Assembly: GCA_029907205.1 (NCBI GenBank)
Contig: JARYMI010000029.1
Span: 1 to 34,778 of the forward strand
DNA length: 34,778 bases
Direction of reading: 5' to 3'
Origin: Clostridiales bacterium
GTDB taxonomy: Bacteria; Acidobacteriota; Aminicenantia; Aminicenantales; UBA8522
The notes under the pieces are model-generated. The model was not told the DNA's origin. It saw only the letters and a list, made by a program, of their open reading frames with translations, and did not search any database. Shown piece after piece: positions 13,386 to 19,760 of the stretch (the first letter of the stretch is position 1; each line of letters opens with the position of its first letter). A program made the position numbers and the translations under genes.

Positions 13386-13598
13386 ATGGTAGAAAACAAG
13401 GTTTTGGGGGATATTAGATGCGACCACTGCGAATATAGGGATATGTGTGAATATATTGAGTATATTAGCTTCAAAGACGAGTGTCCGTTGCCAAAATTTC
13501 AAGCGGGATGGATTCCCACTGGATATGATGACCCTGACCGACCAAAATGGATGGGAATTCGAGAGTGGTTGGAACTTCTTGGTTATAAAGAATTATGA
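13386..13598 (+). CDS. Small four-Cys protein (C-x2-C-x5-C-x11-C)
   Basis: This 70-residue protein has CDHCEYRDMC and a fourth Cys eleven residues later (KDECP), the same spacing as in the 12455 product. The C-terminal part has WMGIREWLELLGY, probably a helix. It has an ideal AGGAGG ribosome site from the duplicated leader. It is probably a paralogue or functional relative of the 12455 gene. Function unknown. Confidence 0.65.
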   Translation: MVENKVLGDIRCDHCEYRDMCEYIEYISFKDECPLPKFQAGWIPTGYDDPDRPKWMGIREWLELLGYKEL

Positions 13599-13617
13599 GA
13601 AATAAGGAGGATGAAGG

Positions 13618-13683
13618 ATGAAAGAAATTAAAGCCCCGCAAGTAAGTATAGGCTCAAGGGTGAAATATGGGGTGGGGAGTTGA
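13618..13683 (+). CDS. 21-residue micro-ORF
   Basis: ATG 13618 lies seven bases after a perfect AGGAGG. The 21-codon ORF (MKEIKAPQVSIGSRVKYGVG...) ends one base before the next micro-ORF. It fills a gap that otherwise has no gene between 13599 and 13743. It could be a real peptide, a coupling device or the remnant of a longer gene. Confidence 0.35.
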   Translation: MKEIKAPQVSIGSRVKYGVGS

Positions 13684-13684
13684 A

Positions 13685-13747
13685 ATGATTAGACGAATCG
13701 CCTCGACAATTCTGGCCGAAAAGAAGCGGTGGGAGAATAAAAGATGA
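13685..13747 (+). CDS. 20-residue micro-ORF coupled to the next gene
   Basis: ATG 13685 follows GGGGAG by five bases. The product MIRRIASTILAEKKRWENKR ends in ATGA shared with the gene at 13744. Its start (MIRRI...ILA) resembles the membrane peptide encoded at 14208 (MIRRIFGVILA), so it may be a worn copy of that gene that still couples translation. Confidence 0.35.
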   Translation: MIRRIASTILAEKKRWENKR

Positions 13748-14211
13748 GATTATCAAGATATTTAAGAGGTTGGTTGAGAAAGAAAGGCGTGGCGAAATTT
13801 TACTTTGACACTCAAAAAATTAATAAAGAAATCGGTCTGATAAAGATAAATGGCAGAATATTTGAAAAGATTGATGATTTAAAATTCAGGCCAAGATTTG
13901 ATTATCTTAAATTTGAGAAATGCGAACCAATAGCTGTCCTGATAATTAAAGATATTCTTTTTATCCTTATTAAAACAGAGCATAAGGGACAGGAATATTT
14001 CATTTATATTGATCCCATCACAGGGTTTTGTTTATGCGACGATTACAGCAAAACAATTGAGGTGGCAACAATCATGGCGGTTAATCAGATATTAAAGTAT
14101 GCTCCCGGGAATAATGTAGAAGACAACTGCCGGGAAATCAAAAATTTTATCTTGGGTGTCCTGAGTGATTATGAACTCAATCCCGCATATAAAGAAGGGC
14201 AGAAAAAATGA
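13744..14211 (+). CDS. Hypothetical protein
   Basis: This 155-residue protein has a basic N-terminus (RYLRGWLRKKG), then a beta-rich central region (about 30-110) and helical ends. The segment ILFILIKTEHKGQEYFIYIDP suggests paired strands rather than a membrane helix. It overlaps its neighbours on both sides by ATGA. It is AT-rich compared with the late genes. I do not recognise a family. Confidence 0.6.
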   Translation: MRLSRYLRGWLRKKGVAKFYFDTQKINKEIGLIKINGRIFEKIDDLKFRPRFDYLKFEKCEPIAVLIIKDILFILIKTEHKGQEYFIYIDPITGFCLCDDYSKTIEVATIMAVNQILKYAPGNNVEDNCREIKNFILGVLSDYELNPAYKEGQKK

Positions 14212-14348
14212 TAAGGCGGATTTTTGGCGTCATTCTGGCCGTCATTCTGGCGGTGCTTGTCTTTTACATCGCCTTTGCCTGGACGGCCTCGTGCCGGCTG
14301 GAAAGGGAGATGGTAAGGGCGGAAGTGGAGGCAATAAATGGCTTATAA
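14208..14348 (+). CDS. 46-residue single-helix membrane peptide
   Basis: ATG 14208 overlaps the upstream stop by ATGA. The product has a basic start (MIRRIF), a strong membrane helix (about 7-26), and a short tail with Cys29 and a charged helix. It is clearly related to the peptide encoded at 15572: both share an R-x-F-x-V-I-x-A...LAVL.FY...W..SAC/ASC..LE pattern. Such paralogous small membrane peptides could be lysis or membrane modulators; unproven. Confidence 0.6.
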   Translation: MIRRIFGVILAVILAVLVFYIAFAWTASCRLEREMVRAEVEAINGL

Positions 14349-14526
14349 GTCATATTGTCAATTTTGTTTGTGTGAAGTAAGCAGTCTCAGGTTAAGAAAA
14401 ATTAAAGTCGTGGTATCGGAATTGGATAAAAAGGCATCGTGGAAAACAAGATTTACTTATATGAGGTCTATCTGCCCGGAGTGTTTGAAGATATTAAGAC
14501 GAGATGGGATTTATTTTAAGGTTTAA
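14338..14526 (+). CDS. Small zinc-ribbon-like protein
   Basis: This 62-residue protein has CQFC (7-10), then Cys12, and a second pair CPEC (46-49), the spacing of a zinc ribbon. It is basic between the pairs. It overlaps the membrane peptide gene by 11 bases and has a GGAGG site. No family recognised. Confidence 0.6.
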   Translation: MAYKSYCQFCLCEVSSLRLRKIKVVVSELDKKASWKTRFTYMRSICPECLKILRRDGIYFKV

Positions 14527-14540
14527 TCGGAGGCAATGAA

Positions 14541-14819
14541 ATGAAAATTAAACCTTGTCCGTTTTGCGGGTCAGATAAAGTCAGGGTTATTGGAAATGAT
14601 TATTTTATGAGGGTTGCTTGTGATGCTTGTAATGTGGCAGGGCCTTTAATAATGCTCTACGATATTAAACCGACGAGAATAATAATGACGAAGAAAGAGG
14701 GGAAAGAAAAGGCAATTGAAAAATGGAATAAAAGAGTGGCAGACGAAATATTGGAACTGATTTCAAAACGAACAAAAGGAGAAGCGTCGGCCAAAAGAAT
14801 CTGGCGGGTGGGTAGGTGA
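14541..14819 (+). CDS. Lar-like restriction alleviation family protein
   Basis: This 92-residue protein opens MKIKPCPFCGSDKV and has a second pair CDAC at about 32-35, followed by EKAIEKWNKRV, the helix that ends many Lar-type proteins. Lar of the Rac prophage reduces type I restriction. Most relatives are named by similarity only. A GGAGG ribosome site precedes the start. The C-terminal extension is basic. Confidence 0.7.
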   Translation: MKIKPCPFCGSDKVRVIGNDYFMRVACDACNVAGPLIMLYDIKPTRIIMTKKEGKEKAIEKWNKRVADEILELISKRTKGEASAKRIWRVGR

Positions 14820-14827
14820 GGTTAATC

Positions 14828-15124
14828 ATGCCAATCAGACCGGAAAGAAAAAAACTTTATCCGCCGCACTGGGAAAAGATAAGCAGGCTTATCATTGATA
14901 AGGCCGGGGATAGGTGTGAGCTGTGCGGAGCCGGGAATGGGGGCCGACATTGGCTTACCGGCAGGAGAGTTGTGCTGACCGTTCATCACATCAACCACGA
15001 CCCCACCGATAACAGAAAAGTAAACTTGATAGCTCTCTGCCAACGCTGCCATCTGCGGCTTGATCGGCCGTTCAAGTTCACCAGGAAAGAAATTGGGCCT
15101 CTTATTAGGGAGGAAAATCAATGA
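14828..15124 (+). CDS. HNH endonuclease
   Basis: The start is ATG 14828, six bases after AGGTGAGG; a GTG at 14816 overlapping the upstream stop is possible. The 98-residue protein has the HNH pattern: zinc pair CELC at about 31-34, VVLTVHHINHDPTDNRKVNLIALC with catalytic-type His, then CQRCH. Many HK97-like phages with cohesive ends need an HNH protein for packaging, but there it usually lies next to the terminase. Here it lies 3 kb upstream in the accessory region, so it could also be a nicking or homing-type enzyme. Confidence 0.8.
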   Translation: MPIRPERKKLYPPHWEKISRLIIDKAGDRCELCGAGNGGRHWLTGRRVVLTVHHINHDPTDNRKVNLIALCQRCHLRLDRPFKFTRKEIGPLIREENQ

Positions 15125-15579
15125 AAAATTATACTAGTCAGGTTTCGGTTGAAAAAACAATAAGCCTGATAGAGCGGTTCCTGGCAAAGGCCGGAGCGTC
15201 CAACATTCTGAAGAATTTCGAGGCCGGGGTGATTTCCTCAATCAGTTTTACCCTTTTTGATCCCATGTCCAGAAAGACCGTGTTCATAAGACTTCCGGCC
15301 AGAGTTGAGGCCGTGGAAAAGATTCTGTATCGGAAAATCAAACGTCCCAGGAATGAAACAACAAAACGCATTAGGGAGCAGGCGGCCAGAACGGCCTGGA
15401 AGTTGATGCTTGATTGGATAGAGGTCCAGCTCTCACTCATAGAGATGGAACAGGCGGAGGCACTGCAGGTATTCCTGCCGTATATCTGGGATGGGCAGAA
15501 GACGCTTTATGCCGCAATCAAAGAAAATAACTTCAAGTTCCTTCCTTCAGCATCAGTGAACCATGAGAGAAATGAGTAA
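15121..15579 (+). CDS. Hypothetical phage protein
   Basis: This 152-residue protein has a mixed N-terminal domain (about 1-60) and a mostly helical C-terminus with a basic helix (KIKRPRNETTKRIREQAARTAWK at about 72-94). It overlaps the HNH gene by ATGA. Its place before the lysis genes suggests a late-early accessory function. I have no firm family. Confidence 0.6.
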   Translation: MKNYTSQVSVEKTISLIERFLAKAGASNILKNFEAGVISSISFTLFDPMSRKTVFIRLPARVEAVEKILYRKIKRPRNETTKRIREQAARTAWKLMLDWIEVQLSLIEMEQAEALQVFLPYIWDGQKTLYAAIKENNFKFLPSASVNHERNE

Positions 15580-15700
15580 ACGCGTTTTTCAGGTAATCAT
15601 TGCCATTTTTCTGGCTGTGCTGATGTTTTATGTCAATCTTTGGGTGTCAGCCTGCTGGCTTGAGCAAAGAGCGTTGAGATTGACCGAGATGGGGAAATAA
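15572..15700 (+). CDS. 42-residue single-helix membrane peptide (paralogue)
   Basis: ATG 15572 overlaps the upstream stop by eight bases; ATG 15563 in the same frame is an alternative. The product has a basic start, a membrane helix (about 5-24), and the tail WVSACWLEQRAL. It matches the peptide at 14208 in the position of the helix, the Cys and the LE pair. Two copies in 1.4 kb suggest duplication within this block. Confidence 0.6.
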   Translation: MSKRVFQVIIAIFLAVLMFYVNLWVSACWLEQRALRLTEMGK

Positions 15701-15702
15701 GC

Positions 15703-15981
15703 ATGAAATATGACGCATACAAAAAGCGATTGCTGCGGGCGAGGAAAGCCGCGGAGAAGAAACTGCGTGAAGCGGGATATGTTTCATTTGAAATTGATGA
15801 TCCGAGTTATCCCGCCTCGCTTATTGCCCTCGACCCCGAGACGGAAAGAGCAAAACTCGTAAGAATATGCCTCACGGAGACAGAGCTTTCATATCTCGGA
15901 AAATTGAAGAAGGCAGAAATCAGAACGGAAATCTGGTTTCGCCAGCCCGGAGAAACGAGCTTTCAGATCATCAAGATTTGA
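15703..15981 (+). CDS. Hypothetical protein
   Basis: This 92-residue protein starts with a basic helix (YKKRLLRARKAAEKKLREAG), followed by beta-rich sequence. The order of a helix, short strands and charged residues (ALDPETERAKLVRICL) recalls a minimal nuclease fold, but the catalytic lysine is not clear. It is the last gene before the lysis block. Function unknown. Confidence 0.55.
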   Translation: MKYDAYKKRLLRARKAAEKKLREAGYVSFEIDDPSYPASLIALDPETERAKLVRICLTETELSYLGKLKKAEIRTEIWFRQPGETSFQIIKI

Positions 15982-16035
15982 GCCAAAAATCCCCCTCCTT
16001 ATAGTCATTTTTCAAAACATGTCAAGAGTCCAATT

Positions 16036-16093
16036 GGGACGGGTAACCCGTCCCGGAGGGACGGTTACCCCGTCCAAATGGGACGGGTTGGCC
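16036..16093. repeat. GGGACGGG repeat cluster before the lysis genes
   Basis: GGGACGGG-TAA-CCCGTCCC (16036-16054) is a perfect 8-bp hairpin. A second hairpin, GGACGG/CCGTCC, lies at 16059-16075, and a third GGGACGGG is at 16080-16087. The cluster lies in the 149-base gap between the accessory and lysis genes. No T-run follows, so it is not a typical intrinsic terminator. It may be a protein-binding array, a packaging-related site or a REP-like element. Confidence 0.55.
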
Positions 16094-16130
16094 GGTCAAC
16101 CCAAAAAACCGGGTGTATATTTTCCCCGGG

Positions 16131-16514
16131 ATGGCAAAATACTTTCAGACCGCCGAATTTGCCTGCCGCTGCGGGTGCGGTCTGTCAAAAGTCGATCCAA
16201 AACTGGTTGAACTCCTTGATGCGGCCAGAATCATCTTTGGCCGTCCCATCATCATCAAATCGGGAACCAGGTGTGAGAGGCACAATGCTGCCATCGGCGG
16301 TGCTGAAAAATCAGCGCATCTGGTCGGGCCTGACGGTTTTTCTCATGCAGTTGACATCAGGGTTCTCAATGATTTCACGCGCTGGCATCTGTTTCAGATA
16401 TTTGAACGTCTCGGAATTCTCAGGTTTGAGGTAAGCAATCTTCATCTTCACATAGACAATGCCGATTATCTCCCGCATCCGATTCTGGCGGGGACTTTCT
16501 TTAAGGAGAAATGA
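16131..16514 (+). CDS. Endolysin, peptidase M15 type
   Basis: The start at ATG 16131 is the first position that matches the usual protein start (MAKYFQTAEFAC); a GTG 18 bases upstream is possible, and neither has a clear ribosome site. The 127-residue product is a single M15-type peptidase domain: RCGCG near the N-terminus, SGTRCERHN, SAH with a following AVD (zinc ligands), and LHLHID at the end. It should cut the peptide cross-links of peptidoglycan. There is no signal peptide, so export needs the holin genes that follow. Confidence 0.85.
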   Translation: MAKYFQTAEFACRCGCGLSKVDPKLVELLDAARIIFGRPIIIKSGTRCERHNAAIGGAEKSAHLVGPDGFSHAVDIRVLNDFTRWHLFQIFERLGILRFEVSNLHLHIDNADYLPHPILAGTFFKEK

Positions 16515-16516
16515 TC

Positions 16517-16684
16517 ATGAAAATCTTAATGCTTTTTCTTCTCTTAGCGTATCTCTGGATGAGTTTTTCCTTACTTTTCCGGGAAAGGCCGGAAAAGGCC
16601 GGGCGGACTGCCGCGCTTCTCTTCTTCGGACCCTGGATTTCCGGATATAAAAACATTTGCTCCGGGCTGGCTGGGAAAAGATGA
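16517..16684 (+). CDS. 55-residue membrane protein in the lysis block
   Basis: The start is ATG 16517, eight bases after AAGGAG; ATG 16511 in the same frame overlaps the endolysin stop by ATGA. The product has a strong membrane helix (MKILMLFLLLAYLWMSFSLL) and a second weak hydrophobic stretch (about 31-42). The stop overlaps the next start by ATGA. It may be a holin or antiholin component. Confidence 0.6.
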   Translation: MKILMLFLLLAYLWMSFSLLFRERPEKAGRTAALLFFGPWISGYKNICSGLAGKR

Positions 16685-16968
16685 AATTCAATCCGGAAGT
16701 AATAAGCCTGATTCTTCTCTGGATAGGCGGTGTCGCAGCCGTCCAGGCACTTACCCAAAAACTCAAAGGTCTATGGAAAAGTGCGGACCAAAGACTGAAG
16801 AAGGTCCTGAATTATTCGGCTTCAATAGTGGTCTGCTTGATTGTTAGTGGTTTGTTTTTATATCTCAATGATTCTTTCTCACTCAAAGGATTATTTCTCT
16901 ATGCGATTCCGGTGTGGCTGACCGCTTCGGGAATTTATGATGCCTTTCGGCAGCCAAAGACACAATGA
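16681..16968 (+). CDS. Holin-like membrane protein
   Basis: The start is ATG 16681, which overlaps the upstream stop; an in-frame TTG 24 bases earlier is unlikely. The 95-residue protein has hydrophobic segments at about 6-22, 44-62 and 69-86, with a charged cytoplasmic loop between the first two. Three helices and a position right after the endolysin fit a class I holin. No sequence family is certain. Confidence 0.65.
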   Translation: MKFNPEVISLILLWIGGVAAVQALTQKLKGLWKSADQRLKKVLNYSASIVVCLIVSGLFLYLNDSFSLKGLFLYAIPVWLTASGIYDAFRQPKTQ

Positions 16969-17663
16969 AAAAGACAATGGTTATTATCCTGGTGATCGGC
17001 TTTATCTTGATGGCAGGATTGTTCTTTCTTGAGCGGGAAAAACTCAGAAGCCTTAAAACAGAGGCCCGGGCAGAGAAAGAAAGGCTGGCCGAACTCGAGA
17101 GGCAGAATCATGGACTCGATATCCGGCTCAAGATGATCTCGAAAATGAACCAGGAACTGGAGCAGAAGCTGTCCGCCTTGGAAAAAGAAAGAGCACAACT
17201 GAATGAAAAACTTCAGGTCAGCCAGCGGAGGCTTAAAGAAATCCAGAAGCAGGTTGCGGAAGCGTCGCCGGATGATTTGGTCTGGGAAACGAGACGGATA
17301 TTACAGGAAGCTGGAGTTGAAAAAATAGATGCCGGGGCCCGGTTCAGTCTGGCCGCCTTTAAAAAGAACACCGGGATTCTTCTCGAGTGGGAAGAGTTCA
17401 ACCTGGTCAGGGTACCGATTCTGGAGAAAAAGGCCGAGAATCTCGAAAGGTCAAACCTGAATCTACAGAACCAGGTGCTTCTCTGGAAAGAGGCCGATAG
17501 ACTCTGGAGACAAAAGAACACCCTCTGGCTTGAAGAAAAGATGGTTATGAACGGGTTGATCATCAATTATGAAAAACAGATATCAAGCCGGAAAAGGCAG
17601 AGGTGGTATTTTTTTATCCTGGGGGCACTGGCCGGAGCAGGCGGCCATGCCCTTATGAAATAG
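16965..17663 (+). CDS. Membrane-anchored coiled-coil protein, spanin-like
   Basis: This 232-residue protein has an N-terminal membrane helix (about 4-22), a long coiled coil (about 25-105), a globular middle, a second coil (about 155-200), and a C-terminal hydrophobic segment (WYFFILGALAGAGGHAL). It overlaps the holin-like gene by ATGA. Anchors at both ends with a coil between them could span the periplasm as a spanin does. Classic i-spanins have only an N-terminal anchor, so this is unusual. Confidence 0.6.
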   Translation: MKKTMVIILVIGFILMAGLFFLEREKLRSLKTEARAEKERLAELERQNHGLDIRLKMISKMNQELEQKLSALEKERAQLNEKLQVSQRRLKEIQKQVAEASPDDLVWETRRILQEAGVEKIDAGARFSLAAFKKNTGILLEWEEFNLVRVPILEKKAENLERSNLNLQNQVLLWKEADRLWRQKNTLWLEEKMVMNGLIINYEKQISSRKRQRWYFFILGALAGAGGHALMK

Positions 17664-17672
17664 GGGGCTAAG

Positions 17673-17957
17673 GTGGAGTTGTCGCAGATAATCTATGGTC
17701 TGGCAATCATCATTCTGGCAGCCTTTATTGCCAGGGAAAAAATCAGAGAAATTAAACTTACCAGGCAGCGCGGATTGAAAGCAAACCCGGAGCGATGCGC
17801 TATTCATGAAACAAAAATCGGTCAGCTGCAGGTCGAGTTGAATGAATTTAAGAGGGAAAACGAGCAGGACCACGACAGAATATTCCAGGCGCTCGATAAC
17901 GTCAGGGAAAGGCTGACGAGGGTGGAGGCGAAGCTAAATGGGAGTCTGAGCAAATGA
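17673..17957 (+). CDS. Small membrane coiled-coil protein
   Basis: The start is GTG after a GGGGG-rich site. The 94-residue protein has a membrane helix (about 5-20) and a C-terminal coiled coil (about 48-92) with the pattern ENEQDHDRIFQALDNVRERL, which resembles the coil of XhlA-type lysis proteins. In XhlA the helix is C-terminal, so this has the reverse order. It is probably part of the lysis block. Confidence 0.6.
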   Translation: MELSQIIYGLAIIILAAFIAREKIREIKLTRQRGLKANPERCAIHETKIGQLQVELNEFKRENEQDHDRIFQALDNVRERLTRVEAKLNGSLSK

Positions 17958-18151
17958 AGAGGGAGCAGAAGAAAATCGCCTTTGAAGCCCTGATTCAGCA
18001 GGTTTCGATCAAGAGCCTGCGGAGCGGAGACAAGTCGATGCGGATAGTGCTGGAAGTGGACCAGCCCGGGGACAAGCTTGTTTCTACCCTGAACGAACTG
18101 CACCGGGCCGACCGTTTCGTGGCCGTGGGTATAGCGGAGATTAAAGAATGA
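17954..18151 (+). CDS. Small hypothetical protein before terminase
   Basis: This 65-residue protein has a basic N-terminus and an alternating strand pattern (MRIVLEVDQ, then RFVAVGIAEIKE). It overlaps both neighbours by ATGA, so it is translated as part of the lysis-packaging message. No family recognised. Confidence 0.6.
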   Translation: MKREQKKIAFEALIQQVSIKSLRSGDKSMRIVLEVDQPGDKLVSTLNELHRADRFVAVGIAEIKE

Positions 18152-18531
18152 ATGGAAAAAAGAAAAGACCTGGCCAGCCGACGAAGTACAGCCAGCATGC
18201 TACTAACCATGTGCTCAGAATGGCCAAAGAAATAAACACGCAGAACTTTCTGAAATATTGCTCTGTGTATCATATCGCATCTGCGCTTGGCGTCCATATT
18301 GACACGATCTATGAATGGCAAAAACATCACCCTGAATTCTCCGAGGCGATAAAAAAGTGGGAGACAAAGAGGAATGCAGTAGCTTTTGAATTTAAGGGCT
18401 GGTCAGATGCCAGATGGATTTTTTGCATGAAGAACTGGACCGGGATGTCTGATAAGCAATCGATAGACATGCCCCAGGAATTTACGATTAAAATCCAGAG
18501 AATTATTACTGACCGGAAACCGGAGGAGTGA
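18148..18531 (+). CDS. terS: Terminase small subunit
   Basis: This 127-residue protein has an N-terminal helix-turn-helix (SALGVHIDTIYEWQKHHPEFSEAI at about 51-74), the usual DNA-recognition unit of small terminases. The C-terminal part (about 90-127) could bind the large subunit. It directly precedes and overlaps the large-subunit gene. It should bind the packaging start site, not yet located in this window. Confidence 0.8.
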   Translation: MNGKKKRPGQPTKYSQHATNHVLRMAKEINTQNFLKYCSVYHIASALGVHIDTIYEWQKHHPEFSEAIKKWETKRNAVAFEFKGWSDARWIFCMKNWTGMSDKQSIDMPQEFTIKIQRIITDRKPEE

Positions 18532-19760
18532 TGGAAGCGGTTATGAATGTTCGGCATGAGATTGTGTTGCCGATTCATTATCATTCCGGGCAGAAGAAGA
18601 TATTTTTCGAATCGAAGGCCAAGAAGAAAGTCATCGCGAAGGGACGCCGCTTTGGATTGACGAAAGGCTTTGCAAATCTGGTCATCGAGTATCTTCTCGA
18701 AGGAATCGGGCCCGGGCTGTGGGTTGACACGGTGAACTCAAACATTGACCGCTACATCGAGAGATATTTCTATCCGGTGCTTCGACACCTGCCGCCGTCA
18801 GCCTGGAAGTGGAGACAGCAGAAGAAGGAGCTGACCATAGGAAAACAAAAGCTCGACCTGAGAAGCGCGGACCGGCCTGAGCTCATCGAAGGATTCGGAT
18901 ATCGGTTCATAATTCTAAATGAGGCCGGCATCATTTTGCGGGATGAATATCTATGGCACAACACCATACAGCCGATGATGCTGGATTATAACCCGGACGT
19001 ACTCATCGGCGGAACGCCGAAGGGTAAGGGGCTATTTTACCGCCTGGCAGTGATGGCGCAGGAAAAGGAAGGCTGGGAATATTTCCATTTCACCAGTTTC
19101 GACAATCCTTACCTCAGCAAGAAAGAGCTCGACGAGCTTGTTTCTGAAATTCCGCCTTCTATCCAGAAACAGGAAATCTATGCTGAGTTTCTGGAGGATA
19201 GCTCGACGGTTTTCAGGAACATCAGGAAGGCAATTGGTGCGGAGCCTGGAGAGCCTGAACCAGGAAAGCAATACGTGGCCGGCCTGGACCTGGCCCGGCT
19301 TCAGGACTACACCTGGCTGATTATTCTCGACCACTTCGGTCATCAGGTCTATTCGGACAGGTTCAATGAGGTAGACTGGGCGATACAGAAAAGGCGCATA
19401 GCTGAGGCCGTGAAGAAGTATGAAGCCCGGCTGATCATGGACTCAACGGGCATTGGCGATCCCATATATGAGGACCTAAAAAATATGGGTCTGAATGTGG
19501 AAGGCTACAAGCTGACCAACGAAAGCAAGAGGCAGCTCATCCAGGCGCTGATGATGTCTTTCGAGCTGGAGCAGATCAAGATTTTCGATGATCCCGTTCT
19601 TCTTAATGAGCTCGAAATATTCGAATATGAAATTTCACCTTCTGGTTCAATCATATATTCGGCTCCTGAAGGGTATCACGACGATGGTGTTATTGCTCTC
19701 GCTCTGGCCAACTGGGGATTCAAAAATCCCTATGCTGAACCCCGAGTATGGAGGGCATGA
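18531..19760 (+). CDS. terL: Terminase large subunit
   Basis: This protein of about 409 residues has both terminase domains (numbers count one residue more if GTG 18528 starts). The ATPase has the Walker A-like loop KGRRFGLTKG near residue 38, and Walker B RFIILNEAG near 126 with its acidic Glu. The RNase H-like nuclease has AGLDLAR (Asp near 254), IMDSTGIGD (Asp near 305) and YHDDGVIALA (Asp pair near 385). It cuts and pumps DNA into the prohead through the portal. The start is set at ATG 18531 because of GGAGG just before it. The N-terminus is short compared with larger terminases. Confidence 0.93.
   Translation: MEAVMNVRHEIVLPIHYHSGQKKIFFESKAKKKVIAKGRRFGLTKGFANLVIEYLLEGIGPGLWVDTVNSNIDRYIERYFYPVLRHLPPSAWKWRQQKKELTIGKQKLDLRSADRPELIEGFGYRFIILNEAGIILRDEYLWHNTIQPMMLDYNPDVLIGGTPKGKGLFYRLAVMAQEKEGWEYFHFTSFDNPYLSKKELDELVSEIPPSIQKQEIYAEFLEDSSTVFRNIRKAIGAEPGEPEPGKQYVAGLDLARLQDYTWLIILDHFGHQVYSDRFNEVDWAIQKRRIAEAVKKYEARLIMDSTGIGDPIYEDLKNMGLNVEGYKLTNESKRQLIQALMMSFELEQIKIFDDPVLLNELEIFEYEISPSGSIIYSAPEGYHDDGVIALALANWGFKNPYAEPRVWRA

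Noticed and set aside
13026..13502. A 158-codon minus-strand frame with an internal repeat
   Set aside because: The apparent protein repeat is the reverse reading of the duplicated leader; no start signal is present.
14165..14380. A 71-codon plus frame over the 14208 region
   Set aside because: The overlapping 14208 frame has an ATGA junction and a membrane-helix pattern shared with 15572; this frame has neither.
12900..16000. Repeated short units that might be a CRISPR array
   Set aside because: There are no regular repeats with unique spacers and no cas genes; the Cas4-like gene belongs to the phage recombination block.
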